Below the pieces are notes generated by a model. The model saw only the letters and a program-made list of their open reading frames with translations, was not told the origin of the DNA and ran no database searches. A stretch of DNA of 64,000 nucleotides from Verrucomicrobiia bacterium (GTDB lineage Bacteria > Verrucomicrobiota > Verrucomicrobiia > Limisphaerales > JADLHS01). The stretch covers positions 91,411 through 155,410 of the forward strand of contig WYBW01000020.1 of assembly GCA_011525685.1 (NCBI GenBank), written 5' to 3'. Made by a program: the position numbers and the translations under genes. This document shows, one piece after another, positions 9,701 to 17,805 of the stretch; within the stretch, counting starts at the first letter, position 1, and each line of letters begins with the position of its first letter.

Positions 9701-10724
9701 ACCACCGCCAAAAATGCGTGGCGGTGCTCACGGGCCGGGCAAGGATCGGTTCGCCCCGCAGGAAGCGCCCCAGTTCGTCCGCCACTTCTGCCGCCGTGGC
9801 GTAACGTTGTTTCGCCTCCTTCTGGAGACATTTCAGACAGAGGGTTTCGAGATCACGCGGGACGCCCGGGTTGAGGACGCGGGGCGATACCGGTTCGTTC
9901 TCCAACACCTGGCGCACGGCGGCGCTCACATTCTCCGCCATGAACGGTGGGCGACCCGTGATCAGGTAGTAAAGGATCGCGCCCAAGCCGTAGATGTCGC
10001 TGGTGGGACCGCTGGTCTTGTGTTTCCCGGCTGCCTGCTCGGGCGGCATGAAGTTGGGCGAACCCAGGGCCTGACCCGAGACGGTCAGGTCCGAAGTCGA
10101 GCCGGTGAGGCGTTTGGCCAGGCCGAAGTCGGTGATGCGCGGCTGATCAAAGGCATCAATGAGGATGTTCGACGGTTTCAGGTCGCGATGGAGCACGCCT
10201 TGTTCGTGCGCGTAATGGATGGCCCGGGCTATCGTCTGCACGTAACCGGCCGCCGCGCGGGCGGGCAACGGATGGTCGCGCACCAACTCCACCAGGCTGT
10301 GGCCGGGGACGAAATCCATCGTGAAGTAGGGCATGCCATCCTGTTCCCCGATTTCGTGGATGGCCACGATATTGGGGTGCTGGAGTTGCGCCGCCAGTTC
10401 GGCCTCCGCGCGAAAGCGGCCCAACGCGACCTTGCCGGCAAACTGGCCGCCGAGGAGCATCTTGAGCGCGACCACGCGATGCAGACTGCGCTGACGGGCC
10501 TTGTACACCACGCCCATGCCGCCGTGGCCGAGTTCCTCCAGAAACTCGTAATCGCCAAAGCCTCCCAACGGCAGCGCTTCGGTGTTATCCGCCGGCTCGC
10601 CTTCCCCGAGGGCTTCGCGCATGAGACACCTGGGGCAGAGACCCAGCGGCGCGTCCGCAGCCAGCACCGCGCCGCATACGGGGCACTGCGTCGCCGACTC
10701 GTCACTGGCCCTGGCGTCATTCAC
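6735..10724 (-). CDS. Transmembrane Ser/Thr protein kinase with WD40 repeats
   Basis: About 1,329 residues. A zinc-ribbon-like N-terminus (CPVCGAVL and CPRCLM) is followed by a complete Hanks-type kinase domain at about 60-320: glycine loop GHGGMGVVYKA, lysine in VALKMLL, catalytic HRDLKPSN near 180 and DFGLAK near 201. One membrane helix follows at about 342-361 (VLATAAVVVTALAVISTLTVV). About a dozen WD40 repeats span roughly 415-1070 (RLAVSPDGQRLAALAADDTVRIWD). A C-terminal domain of about 220 residues follows, with GLVHFQDVPFDMRGLVQL and ALVLHYADGTRQECEILYG, an uncharacterised module of large kinases in Planctomycetes/Verrucomicrobia. I favour the GTG at 10724, nine bases after GAGG, over the TTG at 10739, which would coincide with the predicted transcription start. 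It probably senses signals outside the membrane and works with the ECF factor encoded just upstream. Confidence 0.93.
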   Translation of the reverse strand: MNDARASDESATQCPVCGAVLAADAPLGLCPRCLMREALGEGEPADNTEALPLGGFGDYEFLEELGHGGMGVVYKARQRSLHRVVALKMLLGGQFAGKVALGRFRAEAELAAQLQHPNIVAIHEIGEQDGMPYFTMDFVPGHSLVELVRDHPLPARAAAGYVQTIARAIHYAHEQGVLHRDLKPSNILIDAFDQPRITDFGLAKRLTGSTSDLTVSGQALGSPNFMPPEQAAGKHKTSGPTSDIYGLGAILYYLITGRPPFMAENVSAAVRQVLENEPVSPRVLNPGVPRDLETLCLKCLQKEAKQRYATAAEVADELGRFLRGEPILARPVSTATHFWRWCRRKPVLATAAVVVTALAVISTLTVVRMKVAQAGREQERYRANIQLAAAHLEKGDVDEALESLLQCPPYLRHWEWGHLVGECHREVLALDHARDPLTNLVTQLIPPQWKCGFSADGRRVGTVHPSGIVQVWELPSGRPLWSLRATNQIEAGILWLPDWSGVVLARSNLVELVPIASSAPRLQLEGHLHPVRRLAVSPDGQRLAALAADDTVRIWDATSGQPLALFPVIAGSQRVFFTGDGRLVIAAANQAVAYDTDGGTELVRMAVPAQDALAVLPDSAAERFVSIAVGSRFIGHRYRLMTTNGLVRDLGEIPQRHHQEAGFSLDRRAFWTGGIEATAAVYDARTGEVIMTLPTRVSHGCFSPDGRRLATRGGTSTIYIWDLATRRELLKLRGHREPVHDLAFSPDGRLLVSVSANGGVKIWSAQPGRKISDQVGLPWGISFTSDGRRFAYAHLPDWITVRDTQSGRPVVRLRRLHRMCLALALRADGRQLATGDGFGETAIWDVETGRLEQVLRGHGHTVSRVLYSEDGTRLITSSADGTVREWNVESGQQLRVLAQSTNMFWAVNPSPDGRLIVATECGAAKYGAASVWRVDSGQCEYHLWTGPGWAYYALFTPDNRRVVAAGEDRALRFWDLQSGRLQASWLLRGICSTFAFSPDGRRAALRISQGVCYATDAPTVEIWDVEAGRQLLAFRGSMEIGNVAGFSPDGRRLVTDWWDSKVRQWEAFPWTEAEYPGSANQPLRERMRLYADQYWRERLAAEREADDTNATLTVELPFDRSQLPIRDPATPPNLIDLTAHYTGVLSESGYLDPAADFMGIDLRNAPKGLVHFQDVPFDMRGLVQLTHASRDPSWWDYPRAVEQIPVARCFRTLHAVLGSVGGNYGSTPEGQAIGALVLHYADGTRQECEILYGRHVRDWWTHADSRTDTDLAQVAWEGPHAFPKIHPTRLRIYHSSWENPHPDKTVVSFDFVSRMATTAAPFLIAVTVE

Positions 10725-10743
10725 ATCACGATCCCTCAACTGT

Positions 10744-10772
10744 TACTACGGCATCGGCATTGAAACCTAACC
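10744..10772 (-). promoter_or_regulatory. Candidate ECF-type promoter of the kinase gene
   Basis: Minus-strand motif GGTTAGGTTT-N7-GATGCCGTAGTA, identical in its fixed positions to that at 6567-6595. It lies between the ECF sigma gene and the kinase gene, 20 bases upstream of the kinase start codon at 10724. The natural candidate for reading it is the ECF factor encoded at 10971-11696. Confidence 0.65.
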
Positions 10773-10970
10773 AGCTCGCACTGCTTTTCTTGCGTTGAAG
10801 CACGCCTCATCGGACCGCGGGTCTGTGTCCCGCAGCAACAACGCTCACAATCAAGCCCTCGACTGCCCCAACCCGCTCCTGGGTTTTCGCGCGCTGCGGC
10901 TCAAAGAGCCGCGCTCCGCCGGTTGCAGCCTCCGCGTTGTCTAGTCGTGGTTGCAAACGATGGTTCTCCG

Positions 10971-11696
10971 TTAACCGCCCAACACCTGGAACAGGTGCCG
11001 CATTTCCTCTTCGACTTCGACCGGTTGGTTCACGGTGTGGGCGATTTCCTCGCGAACCAGTTCCCGATAGCGCCGGCGCATTCGTTGCACGGTCATGGTG
11101 AGGGCGGCTTCGCTCAGGCCCAGTTGCGGCGCGAGTTCGGCATAGGTGACACCGCCGTGGTCGCCGAGCAAAGCCCCTTTGACCTGGCGGAACAGTTCAG
11201 CGCGCCCGCTATCCGCGGCCTCGCGCTCCAACCGGTGCAACACGGTGTCCAACAGCGTCAGCGCCCACCGCCGCTCGAAGAGTTGCCGCGGGTCGCTGGG
11301 ATCGGCCGGCTCCTGGGCGTAACGTCGCTCCGCCAGCGTCACGTCCAACGACAGCGGTGGATGCCCCTCGCCGCGCTTCAGTCGTCCGGCCCGCTCCGCG
11401 GCGTCCGCCAGGAAATGGTTCAGCGAGGTGAGCAAGTAGGAGCGAAAGCGGCCCCTGTCGGGGTCGGCCACCTGAAAGAACTGCCGCTCCAGCAGGTGAG
11501 CGATGCATCCCTGCACGAGATCCTCGGCATCGGCGGGCTGATGACCCCGCCGACGCACGAAAGCGTAGAGCGGATACCAATAGAGGGCGCAAAGTTTCTC
11601 CAGCGCCTCCCGGGCGCGGGCGGGGTCACCCGCGTGCGCCGCCAGCACCACACTCCAGTGGGTGGATGGAAACAACCTGGCCGAAGGCGCGCTCAT
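10971..11696 (-). CDS. ECF RNA polymerase sigma factor (kinase-associated group)
   Basis: 241 residues from the ATG at 11696; the frame is open further upstream but loses similarity there. Region 2 begins with RLFPSTHWSVVLAA and contains LCALYWYPLYAFVRRRG and DAEDLVQGCIAHLLER, the DAED motif of sigma region 2. Region 4 contains VTYAELAPQLGLSEAALTMT, the helix-turn-helix that contacts the -35 box. The opening STHWSVVLAA is typical of an ECF group in Planctomycetes and Verrucomicrobia whose genes neighbour Ser/Thr kinases rather than classical anti-sigma factors. It ends 247 bases before the kinase start on the same strand. No copy of the GGTTAGGTTT motif was seen before this gene, so autoregulation is not indicated. 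Confidence 0.93.
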   Translation of the reverse strand: MSAPSARLFPSTHWSVVLAAHAGDPARAREALEKLCALYWYPLYAFVRRRGHQPADAEDLVQGCIAHLLERQFFQVADPDRGRFRSYLLTSLNHFLADAAERAGRLKRGEGHPPLSLDVTLAERRYAQEPADPSDPRQLFERRWALTLLDTVLHRLEREAADSGRAELFRQVKGALLGDHGGVTYAELAPQLGLSEAALTMTVQRMRRRYRELVREEIAHTVNQPVEVEEEMRHLFQVLGG

Positions 11697-12356
11697 GGGC
11701 AGGGAGAGTTCGTGCGGGAAAACGCCAACCCGGGCATCTGGCAAAAGTGCGGACTGATTGGAATGTTGCCTGACCAATAGGCAGTTGCCGAAAGGGCGGA
11801 TGCGACCCTGCCGGAAGGGACTCTTCGAAGGGCAAGTGTGAAAAGGCGGGAAGTATGCCAACCAAACTCTCCCCCCGGCAACGGAAGGCGAGGTTGCCCG
11901 CATTCCGTTGCGCCCTGCTCCACCAGATGCCCAGACGGATTCATACCCAAAAAGCCAAGGGAGTCAGGAGTTCAAAGGAGCAAGCTCAGTAAGGACGCTC
12001 GCTGATTTGCGGCTCGCTTGCGCCTCAACTCAACCACAAACCGCATGGAGCGTCAACGTTTTCGATAGATCCCGGGCAGCATGGGGCGCATCTCACTTTC
12101 TTTTAGGAGGTCGCCGGGGCGATGCCGTAGCGCAGACCTCCAGTCTGCCGGATCGCGGATTTCCAATCCGCAAACGCCGCGAACTCCTGGTCTGCCACGC
12201 CGTGCCTGGGCCCGCCGACTGGAAGTCGGCGATACCGCAGGTGGGGAAACCTGCGCTACGCCAGGAATGCCAGGCCGCAATAAACTGAGATGCGCACGGC
12301 AGCATGGTAGCACGGATACCCACCTTCCTCCGCGACCAGGGATTGTGGGCGACGGG
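11697..12356. other. Intergenic region between the sigma gene and the peptide ABC operon
   Basis: 660 bases without a credible gene. The half near the ABC operon holds a family B palindromic repeat (12127-12259); the rest has no recognisable feature beyond serving as upstream region of the sigma gene. Confidence 0.6.
12127..12259. repeat. Compound palindromic repeat, family B
   Basis: A 133-bp element beginning GTAGCGCAGACCTCCAGTCT and ending in CCTGCGCTAC, with inner arms TTTCCAATC, GACTGGAAGTCGGCGATA and GGGGAAACCTGCG. A second copy with the same order of sub-palindromes is at 40088-40204. Frames through such elements give the SADLQSAG/IADFQSAG peptides common in hypothetical proteins of this phylum. 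Confidence 0.85.
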
Positions 12357-14276
12357 TCAGGACGACGTGGCTGAACCAAGTTGCAGACCACGTTCCGCCT
12401 GCCGGCGGCGAATCGATTCGAGGTCGTCGCGCGGGGTGGCGGCGATGAGTTTGCGGGTGTAATCCTCGCGGGGCCGGGCGTAGATCGTTTCCGCCGGACC
12501 GAACTCGATGATCTTGCCGTTGTTCATCACCGCAATCATGTCGGCCATGAATTTCACCACGCTGAGGTCGTGGCTGATGAAGATGTAGGTCAGCCCGCGG
12601 TTTTCCTGGAGCTCCTTGAGCACGTTCAGGACCTGCGCCTGCACGGAGACGTCCAGCGCGGACACCGATTCGTCGCAGATGATGAATTCCGGCTCGACGG
12701 TCAGGGCGCGGGCGATGCACAGGCGCTGGCGCTGGCCACCGGAGAATTCATGCGGATAGCGCCGCAGGAAACGGCTTTCCAATCCCACTTCCTCCAGCAA
12801 CGCCACGGCGCGGTCGCGGCGTTCGCTGAAACTCTTTCCGATGTCGTGAATGGCCATCGGCTCGGTCAACGCCGCCTCGATGGTCATGCGCGGGTTCATT
12901 GAACCGTAAGGGTCTTGAAAGATGATCTGCAGCTTCTGCCGCATCTGGCGCAGCGCGCCGCCGGCGAGGCTGGCAACGTCCACGCCGTCATAGACAATTC
13001 GGCCTGCGGTCGGCTCGATCAGCCGTAGGATGGCGCGGCCGGTCGTGGTCTTGCCGCAACCCGATTCGCCGACCAGCCCAAGCGTCTGGCCGCGATAGAC
13101 GTTGAAGCTGATGTCGTCCACCGCCTTGACGTGGCCGACGGTGCGGCGGAGCAACCCTTTGCGAATGGGAAAATGCACCTTCAGATTCTCCACCCGCAAC
13201 AGGGGCGCTTGCCCGTCGGGAATGGCGGCGGTGTCAGGCGCGTGCCGGGCTTCATCCCACGGATGACCCAGCGCCGCCAGCTCCGCGGGCGGATGCAGCA
13301 AGCGCCCCCGTCCCCGGTTGGTGAGATATTCCAGTCGCGCGGTGTCCAGCGGCTTTTCAATCACCTCGAAGCGGCCTTCGGCTTCGCGGATGTCCATGAA
13401 GTCGCCGACGGTGGGCAGGCGTTTGTAAAGGTTGTCGAGGCGCGGACGGCAGGCGAGCAGGCCCTTGGTGTAGGGATGCCGCGGCTGGCTGAAGATTTCC
13501 AGCACCGGCCCGTATTCGACGATCTTGCCCTTCAACATCACCGCCACGTCGTCGGCGATTTCGGCAATCACACCCAGGTCATGCGTGATGAACAGGATGG
13601 ACATGCCGCGCTGGTCGCGCAGTCGGCGGAGGATGTCGAGAATCTGCGCCTGGATGGTCACATCGAGCGCGGTGGTCGGCTCGTCGGCGATCAACAGGCG
13701 CGGGTTGCACGACAGCGCCATGGCGATCATCACGCGCTGCTTCTGGCCGCCGGACATCTGGTGCGGGTAATTGTCCACGCGCTGTTCCGGCTCGGGAATG
13801 CCGACTTCGCGGAACAACTCGATGGTCCGTTGCCGCGCCTCGGCCCGGGCCAGGCGCTGGTGCAAAATGATCGCCTCCATGACCTGCGCGCCAACGGTGA
13901 AAACGGGATTCAGCGAGGTCATCGGCTCCTGGAAGATCATGCTGATCTCGCGTCCGCGAATGTCGCGCAACTCCGGCTCAGGCAACCGCACGAGGTCGCG
14001 CCCCAGCAGCGCCACGCGGCCATCCGCGATGCGGCCCGTGCTTTCGAGCAGGCGCATGATGGAAAGCGACGTGACGGATTTGCCCGAACCCGATTCGCCC
14101 ACGATGCCCAGGGTGCGCCCCTGATCGAGCCGGAACGAAATGTCGTCCACCGCCGTGATCAAGCCATCGTCCGTCTCGAAGGTCGTCCGCAAGCCGGCGA
14201 CTTCGAGCAGCGGTGCGGTTGCCTTCGGTGAGCGTCCCGAGAGGTCAGGCGTTGGCGTAGCAGGGGACATGGTCAA
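12357..14276 (-). CDS. Peptide ABC transporter, fused double ATP-binding protein (DppDF/YejF type)
   Basis: 639 residues with two complete ABC ATPase units. The first has Walker A GESGSGKS near 57, signature MSGGQKQRV and Walker [13 protein letters not shown]. The second has Walker [10 protein letters not shown] near 405, signature FSGGQRQRL and [12 protein letters not shown], where the usual Pro after Glu is replaced by Ser. Each unit is followed by an oligopeptide-transporter C-terminal domain ([13 protein letters not shown]). The fused order is that of YejF and some Dpp/Opp systems; it should energise import of di- or oligopeptides through the two permeases encoded upstream on the same strand. 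A PD-(D/E)XK-like gene separates it from the permease genes. Confidence 0.95.
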   Translation of the reverse strand: MTMSPATPTPDLSGRSPKATAPLLEVAGLRTTFETDDGLITAVDDISFRLDQGRTLGIVGESGSGKSVTSLSIMRLLESTGRIADGRVALLGRDLVRLPEPELRDIRGREISMIFQEPMTSLNPVFTVGAQVMEAIILHQRLARAEARQRTIELFREVGIPEPEQRVDNYPHQMSGGQKQRVMIAMALSCNPRLLIADEPTTALDVTIQAQILDILRRLRDQRGMSILFITHDLGVIAEIADDVAVMLKGKIVEYGPVLEIFSQPRHPYTKGLLACRPRLDNLYKRLPTVGDFMDIREAEGRFEVIEKPLDTARLEYLTNRGRGRLLHPPAELAALGHPWDEARHAPDTAAIPDGQAPLLRVENLKVHFPIRKGLLRRTVGHVKAVDDISFNVYRGQTLGLVGESGCGKTTTGRAILRLIEPTAGRIVYDGVDVASLAGGALRQMRQKLQIIFQDPYGSMNPRMTIEAALTEPMAIHDIGKSFSERRDRAVALLEEVGLESRFLRRYPHEFSGGQRQRLCIARALTVEPEFIICDESVSALDVSVQAQVLNVLKELQENRGLTYIFISHDLSVVKFMADMIAVMNNGKIIEFGPAETIYARPREDYTRKLIAATPRDDLESIRRRQAERGLQLGSATSS

Positions 14277-14405
14277 TTGGTAGTTGGGTGAAGGTGTTGG
14301 TTGGGTGAAGGAGACACCTTAACCGCCAAATTACAGCGGACAATGCGGGCTGCCGGCGCAGACGAGGGTGATGAATCGTGGCGGTAAATTGCACAACGAA
14401 CTGTT

Positions 14406-15281
14406 TCAATCCCAATCTTTGTTTGCATCGGTGTATGCCTCGGCGATGATTGCTTCGAGCATTCCTCGATTCTTCTCAAGATCACTCGGCTGAAGCCGTA
14501 TTCGGTATCGTCCCCAGCGCTTATCGTAATCCATCACGTCGAGCCCAGATGCCTCAAGTCGCTCCTGCATTTCCGGGGAATCTCTGAGGAGGGGTTCAAA
14601 ACGCATAAAGCCCTTCTTTGGCCGGAAGATCAGGAAATTGAAGGCTTGGCCATCCCTGGCTAGACCAATGTAAAACTTGTTATACTTCAACTCGAATTTG
14701 GGATCATGCTTTTTCGCCATATCCAAAAGTCGATCCGCAAGGACCACGGTCTGCTTTGAGCCTCGCTGTTCCCAGTACGCTCGATCTGTCGTCTCAGCTA
14801 TTTCCTCGTCCTCATCAACTAAACCCAGTGGCATGTGGTCCAAGACCGTCGTAAACACCAATCCAACGTGATCACCAAACTTTAGTGCGTTCATCTGAAT
14901 TGCAACGAGCGGGATCATGCCGTTGAAAAGGCTGATAACGTTCAGAAAGCGGCTTGTAATGTTCTCGGCGACGATTACTGCTGTGTGCTCGTATTGGGGA
15001 TAGCGTTTGCGTTCGATGTCCCAATACTCAATGGTTCGGATGAGGTGACTCTCATCAGTTGCACCAAGCTGTATCTCCACCTCATAGCGGCGGTTGCCAT
15101 CCGCTTCCTGCAAGAGAAGATCCAAGCGTCCAGCTTTAGGCTGGACTCTCTCCTTATCTTTCAACACGACATCTCCGAGGCCGAGAATCGAAGGATCTTG
15201 CGCAATTCGGTCTTGAACCCATTTCTCGCTGAAAATGGGATGCCCCTTCAGGTTCAGTCTTTCAAATTGCGCGTAGTTCAT
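14406..15281 (-). CDS. PD-(D/E)XK nuclease-like protein inside the peptide transporter operon
   Basis: 291 residues from the ATG at 15281 (MNYAQFERLNLKG). The frame is open to 15374, but that extension has no conserved look. The N-terminal part has RLDLLLQEADGNRRYEVEIQ, which fits the core of PD-(D/E)XK nucleases: a D on the second strand and an E-x-E/Q pair replacing E-x-K on the third. The order is close to that of NucS-like or DUF91-type proteins. Glutamine for the catalytic lysine occurs in some active members, so activity is possible but not shown. The remainder (VFTTVLDHMPLGLVDEDEEI, IGLARDGQAFNFLIFRPKKG) has no family I recognise. It is less GC-rich than the flanking genes, and with no functional link to peptide transport it is probably an acquired gene. 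Confidence 0.6.
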   Translation of the reverse strand: MNYAQFERLNLKGHPIFSEKWVQDRIAQDPSILGLGDVVLKDKERVQPKAGRLDLLLQEADGNRRYEVEIQLGATDESHLIRTIEYWDIERKRYPQYEHTAVIVAENITSRFLNVISLFNGMIPLVAIQMNALKFGDHVGLVFTTVLDHMPLGLVDEDEEIAETTDRAYWEQRGSKQTVVLADRLLDMAKKHDPKFELKYNKFYIGLARDGQAFNFLIFRPKKGFMRFEPLLRDSPEMQERLEASGLDVMDYDKRWGRYRIRLQPSDLEKNRGMLEAIIAEAYTDANKDWD

Positions 15282-15398
15282 TGTGGTTGTGAGTTGATCG
15301 AATGGTGAGTTTGGCGAAGAGGATAAGCGCTTGCGCGGGACAATCGAAGTGGATTCCAAGAGAAGCAGCGACATTCGATTGGGCTGTGTGGTTTCGGT

Positions 15399-16505
15399 TC
15401 ATTTGCGGCCCTGTCGCAATTTGGGATCGGTGGCTTCCTGGATGCCCTCGCCAATCAGGTTGTAAGCCAGCACGGTGAGGAACACGGCCAGCCCGGGGAA
15501 CACGATGAGCCACCACATTTGCAAGTTGCTGCGGCCCGCGTTGAGCAACGTGCCCCAGCTCGGATTGGGCGGCGGCGCGCCAAAGCCCAGGAAGCTCAGG
15601 CCGCTCTCAATCAAAATGGCGGCGGCAATGCCGAACGAAATCGGCACCAGCACCGGCGCGAGCGAGTTGGGCAGGATGTGCCGCAGCATGATGCGCACTC
15701 CGCCCGCCCCGAGCGCCCGCGCCGCCGTGACGTATTCCGTCTGGCGCAACTTGAGGAACTCGCCGCGGGTCAGACGCGCGATGCCCGTCCAACCGGTCAA
15801 CCCGAGCACCGCCATCAAATGCCAGATGGTCGGCGTGTCGAGCACGGCCAGCAGGGCGAGAATCAACACCAGCGCGGGAATGCACATCACCATTTCGATC
15901 ACGCGGCTCAACAGCATGTCCACCTTGCCGCCGAGATACCCGGCCAGCGCGCCCACCGTGATGCCAATGAGCGCGGCGATGCCCGTGGCCACAAAGCCCA
16001 CCAACAGCGCGATGCGCGTGCCGTGAACCATCTGCGCGAACACGTCCACGCCGGGATGCGTTGTGCCGAAGAGATTGTGGCGATTGGGCGCGGCGTAGCT
16101 GCCGTTCCCCGGATGCCCCGGCCATTCGCCTTCGCGCACCCGGCGATACGGATCCTGATACACCAACGGCCAGACGGCCCAACTTTGCGGGTCCTTGTCC
16201 TTCAGGTTCTGCGCGTATCTCATGCGGAAGCCATCGCGAAAGAAAATCTCGTTCTCCCAACGCGGATTGAAGTAGCTCATCGCCGGGAAATAGAGTTTTC
16301 CCTTGTATTTGCAGACCACCGGTTTGGTGCCGACGATGGCCGGCGAGAACAAGGCCGTCAAAGCGAGCAACGCCACAAAGCAAAACGCCGTGAGCGCCAG
16401 CTTGCGTCGCCGGAAGCGCCGCCATGATTCCACCCAGAAACCGGGCGCGGCCGGCGCCGAGACGGCGGGCGGAGCGGCGGGTTTGGGCTGGGTGGGGGTG
16501 GTCAT
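15399..16505 (-). CDS. Peptide ABC transporter permease (DppC/OppC/YejE type)
   Basis: 368 residues. It has a first membrane helix after a proline-rich start (RKLALTAFCFVALLALTALF), a long extracytoplasmic loop (GRTHPGVDVFAQMVHGTRIA region; LFGTTHPGVDVFAQM seen), and then the BPD transporter domain with five helices. The EAA-type cytoplasmic loop is in TAARALGAGGVRIMLRHILP, which docks onto the ATPase. The end YNLIGEGIQEATDPKLRQGRK is the usual C-terminus of OppC-like permeases. The enlarged loop of about 90 residues after helix 1 resembles YejE more than DppC. It forms the transport channel with the protein encoded at 16807-17799. Confidence 0.95.
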   Translation of the reverse strand: MTTPTQPKPAAPPAVSAPAAPGFWVESWRRFRRRKLALTAFCFVALLALTALFSPAIVGTKPVVCKYKGKLYFPAMSYFNPRWENEIFFRDGFRMRYAQNLKDKDPQSWAVWPLVYQDPYRRVREGEWPGHPGNGSYAAPNRHNLFGTTHPGVDVFAQMVHGTRIALLVGFVATGIAALIGITVGALAGYLGGKVDMLLSRVIEMVMCIPALVLILALLAVLDTPTIWHLMAVLGLTGWTGIARLTRGEFLKLRQTEYVTAARALGAGGVRIMLRHILPNSLAPVLVPISFGIAAAILIESGLSFLGFGAPPPNPSWGTLLNAGRSNLQMWWLIVFPGLAVFLTVLAYNLIGEGIQEATDPKLRQGRK

Positions 16506-16806
16506 TGGCTATTCTGCGGCTGCTGGCGCATAAGTCCCATCGGTCCTATTTGCCCTTTTCGGGGAAGGCGGGAATGAGGAGGAGCAGGATTGCTCTGCGC
16601 CGGCGACCATTCTCCCTCTCCCAGCGGGAGAGGGCCGGGGTGAGGGAGAGTCCATCGAGATCAAAGCGCCCTCAGACAGTTCGGAAACACCACTTAAGCC
16701 AAGCCGTTCTCCCTCACCCTTGATCCCTCTCCCGCTGGGAGAGGGAGACCGCCAGCGGAAGTTTGCTGTGGTCCTTGCCCGGTCTGTGCAGAGTCGCGTC
16801 ATGGTG
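16506..16806. other. Intergenic stretch holding a family C repeat
   Basis: Separates the two permease genes of the operon. Its middle is a family C palindromic repeat (16610-16750); nothing else is recognised. Confidence 0.6.
16610..16750. repeat. Palindromic repeat, family C (CCCTCTCCC/GGGAGAGGG)
   Basis: Left part 16610-16650 and right part 16706-16750 are inverted copies, and each half is itself a hairpin (CCCTCTCCCAGCGGGAGAGGG-like). A second copy is at 25356-25511. It sits between two permease genes of one operon, where its hairpins could attenuate or stabilise the transcript. Confidence 0.85.
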
Positions 16807-17799
16807 TTATGAGTAAGTCACCCGCGGGTCCACAAACGCATACAGGATGTCGGCGAGCAACTGCCCGGCCAGCGTCAGCAGCGAGAACATCAGCGTCAGG
16901 CCCATGATGACGGGATAATCGCGGTTGGTGATGGAATCCAGGAACAGCAGCCCCATGCCCTGCCAGGTGAAGATGCTTTCGAGAATCACGAAGCCGCTCA
17001 ACAAACCGGGCAGCGTCAGGCCGATCAAGGTGACGAACGGGATCAGTGTGTTTCGGAAGGCGTGGCGCACCAGGACTTGAAACGGCGCGACGCCCTTGGC
17101 CCGCGCGGTGCGGATGTAATCCTGCCGGATGACCTCCTCCATGTTCGATTTCACGAACCGGCTGTAGTAGGCGAGGCTGCCATAAGTGGCGCACGCCACG
17201 GGCAACAGCATGTGAATGAACCGATCCCACAACTTGCCGGCAGCGGACAACTCCGCGTAGTTCATGCTCATCATGCCGCCCAATGGCAATTGAAACGGCG
17301 TGCCCTCCAGGCGCACGTAAAACAGGTTCAACAACAGCAGCGCCACCACGAACGACGGCACCGAATACAACATGTACAGCAGCGTGCTGACCGCGCGTTC
17401 ATCGGTCCGCCCGGCGCGGGCGGTGGTGTAAAGTCCAAGCGGCACCGCCAGCAGATAAGCCAGCACCAGCGACGTCAACGAGAGGGTGAGCGTCGGCACA
17501 ATTCGTTCCCCGATGACGTCGGCGACCGGACGTTTCTCGCGGAACGAACGGCCCAAGTCGAGCTTCGCCAGATTGCCGAGCCATTGGAAGTAGGCGACCG
17601 ACCAGTGCCGGTCCAGGCCGTAGATTTTCTCCAGCCGCTGAAGGTCTTCCTCGCTGATCTGCCGGCTGGGGTCGGTTTCGGCCAGGTTCATCGTCAACGG
17701 TGTCCCGGGCATGTTGCGGATCAGGCCAAAGATCACCATCGTGATCATGCCCAGCGTGATCAACCCAATCAGCAGCCGACGGATGAGATAGTTGACCAT
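16807..17799 (-). CDS. Peptide ABC transporter permease (DppB/OppB/YejB type)
   Basis: 330 residues. It starts MVNYLIRRLLIGLITLGMIT, the conserved amphipathic start plus helix 1 of OppB-like permeases, followed by the periplasmic domain (DRHWSVAYFQWLGNLAKLDL) and five more helices. The EAA loop is in YIRTARAKGVAPFQVLVRHA. It ends with FVDPRVTYS, the classical end of this family (D-P-R-V/I). It lies six bases downstream of the binding-protein gene on the same strand, so the two are cotranscribed. Confidence 0.96.
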   Translation of the reverse strand: MVNYLIRRLLIGLITLGMITMVIFGLIRNMPGTPLTMNLAETDPSRQISEEDLQRLEKIYGLDRHWSVAYFQWLGNLAKLDLGRSFREKRPVADVIGERIVPTLTLSLTSLVLAYLLAVPLGLYTTARAGRTDERAVSTLLYMLYSVPSFVVALLLLNLFYVRLEGTPFQLPLGGMMSMNYAELSAAGKLWDRFIHMLLPVACATYGSLAYYSRFVKSNMEEVIRQDYIRTARAKGVAPFQVLVRHAFRNTLIPFVTLIGLTLPGLLSGFVILESIFTWQGMGLLFLDSITNRDYPVIMGLTLMFSLLTLAGQLLADILYAFVDPRVTYS

Positions 17800-17805
17800 G
17801 CGGCG

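Noticed and set aside
9261..10763. Open frame of 500 codons on the plus strand opposite the kinase gene
   Set aside because: The protein is rich in Arg, His and Gly with no domain, and the opposite strand codes for a clear kinase. It is an antisense shadow of a GC-rich gene.
13131..14231. Open frame of 366 codons on the plus strand opposite the ABC ATPase
   Set aside because: The composition is typical of an antisense frame, and the minus strand has two complete ATPase units.
16610..16750. Family C repeat considered as a simple rho-independent terminator of the permease gene
   Set aside because: It has no T-run, lies inside an operon and recurs elsewhere with both halves inverted, so it is better described as a dispersed repeat.
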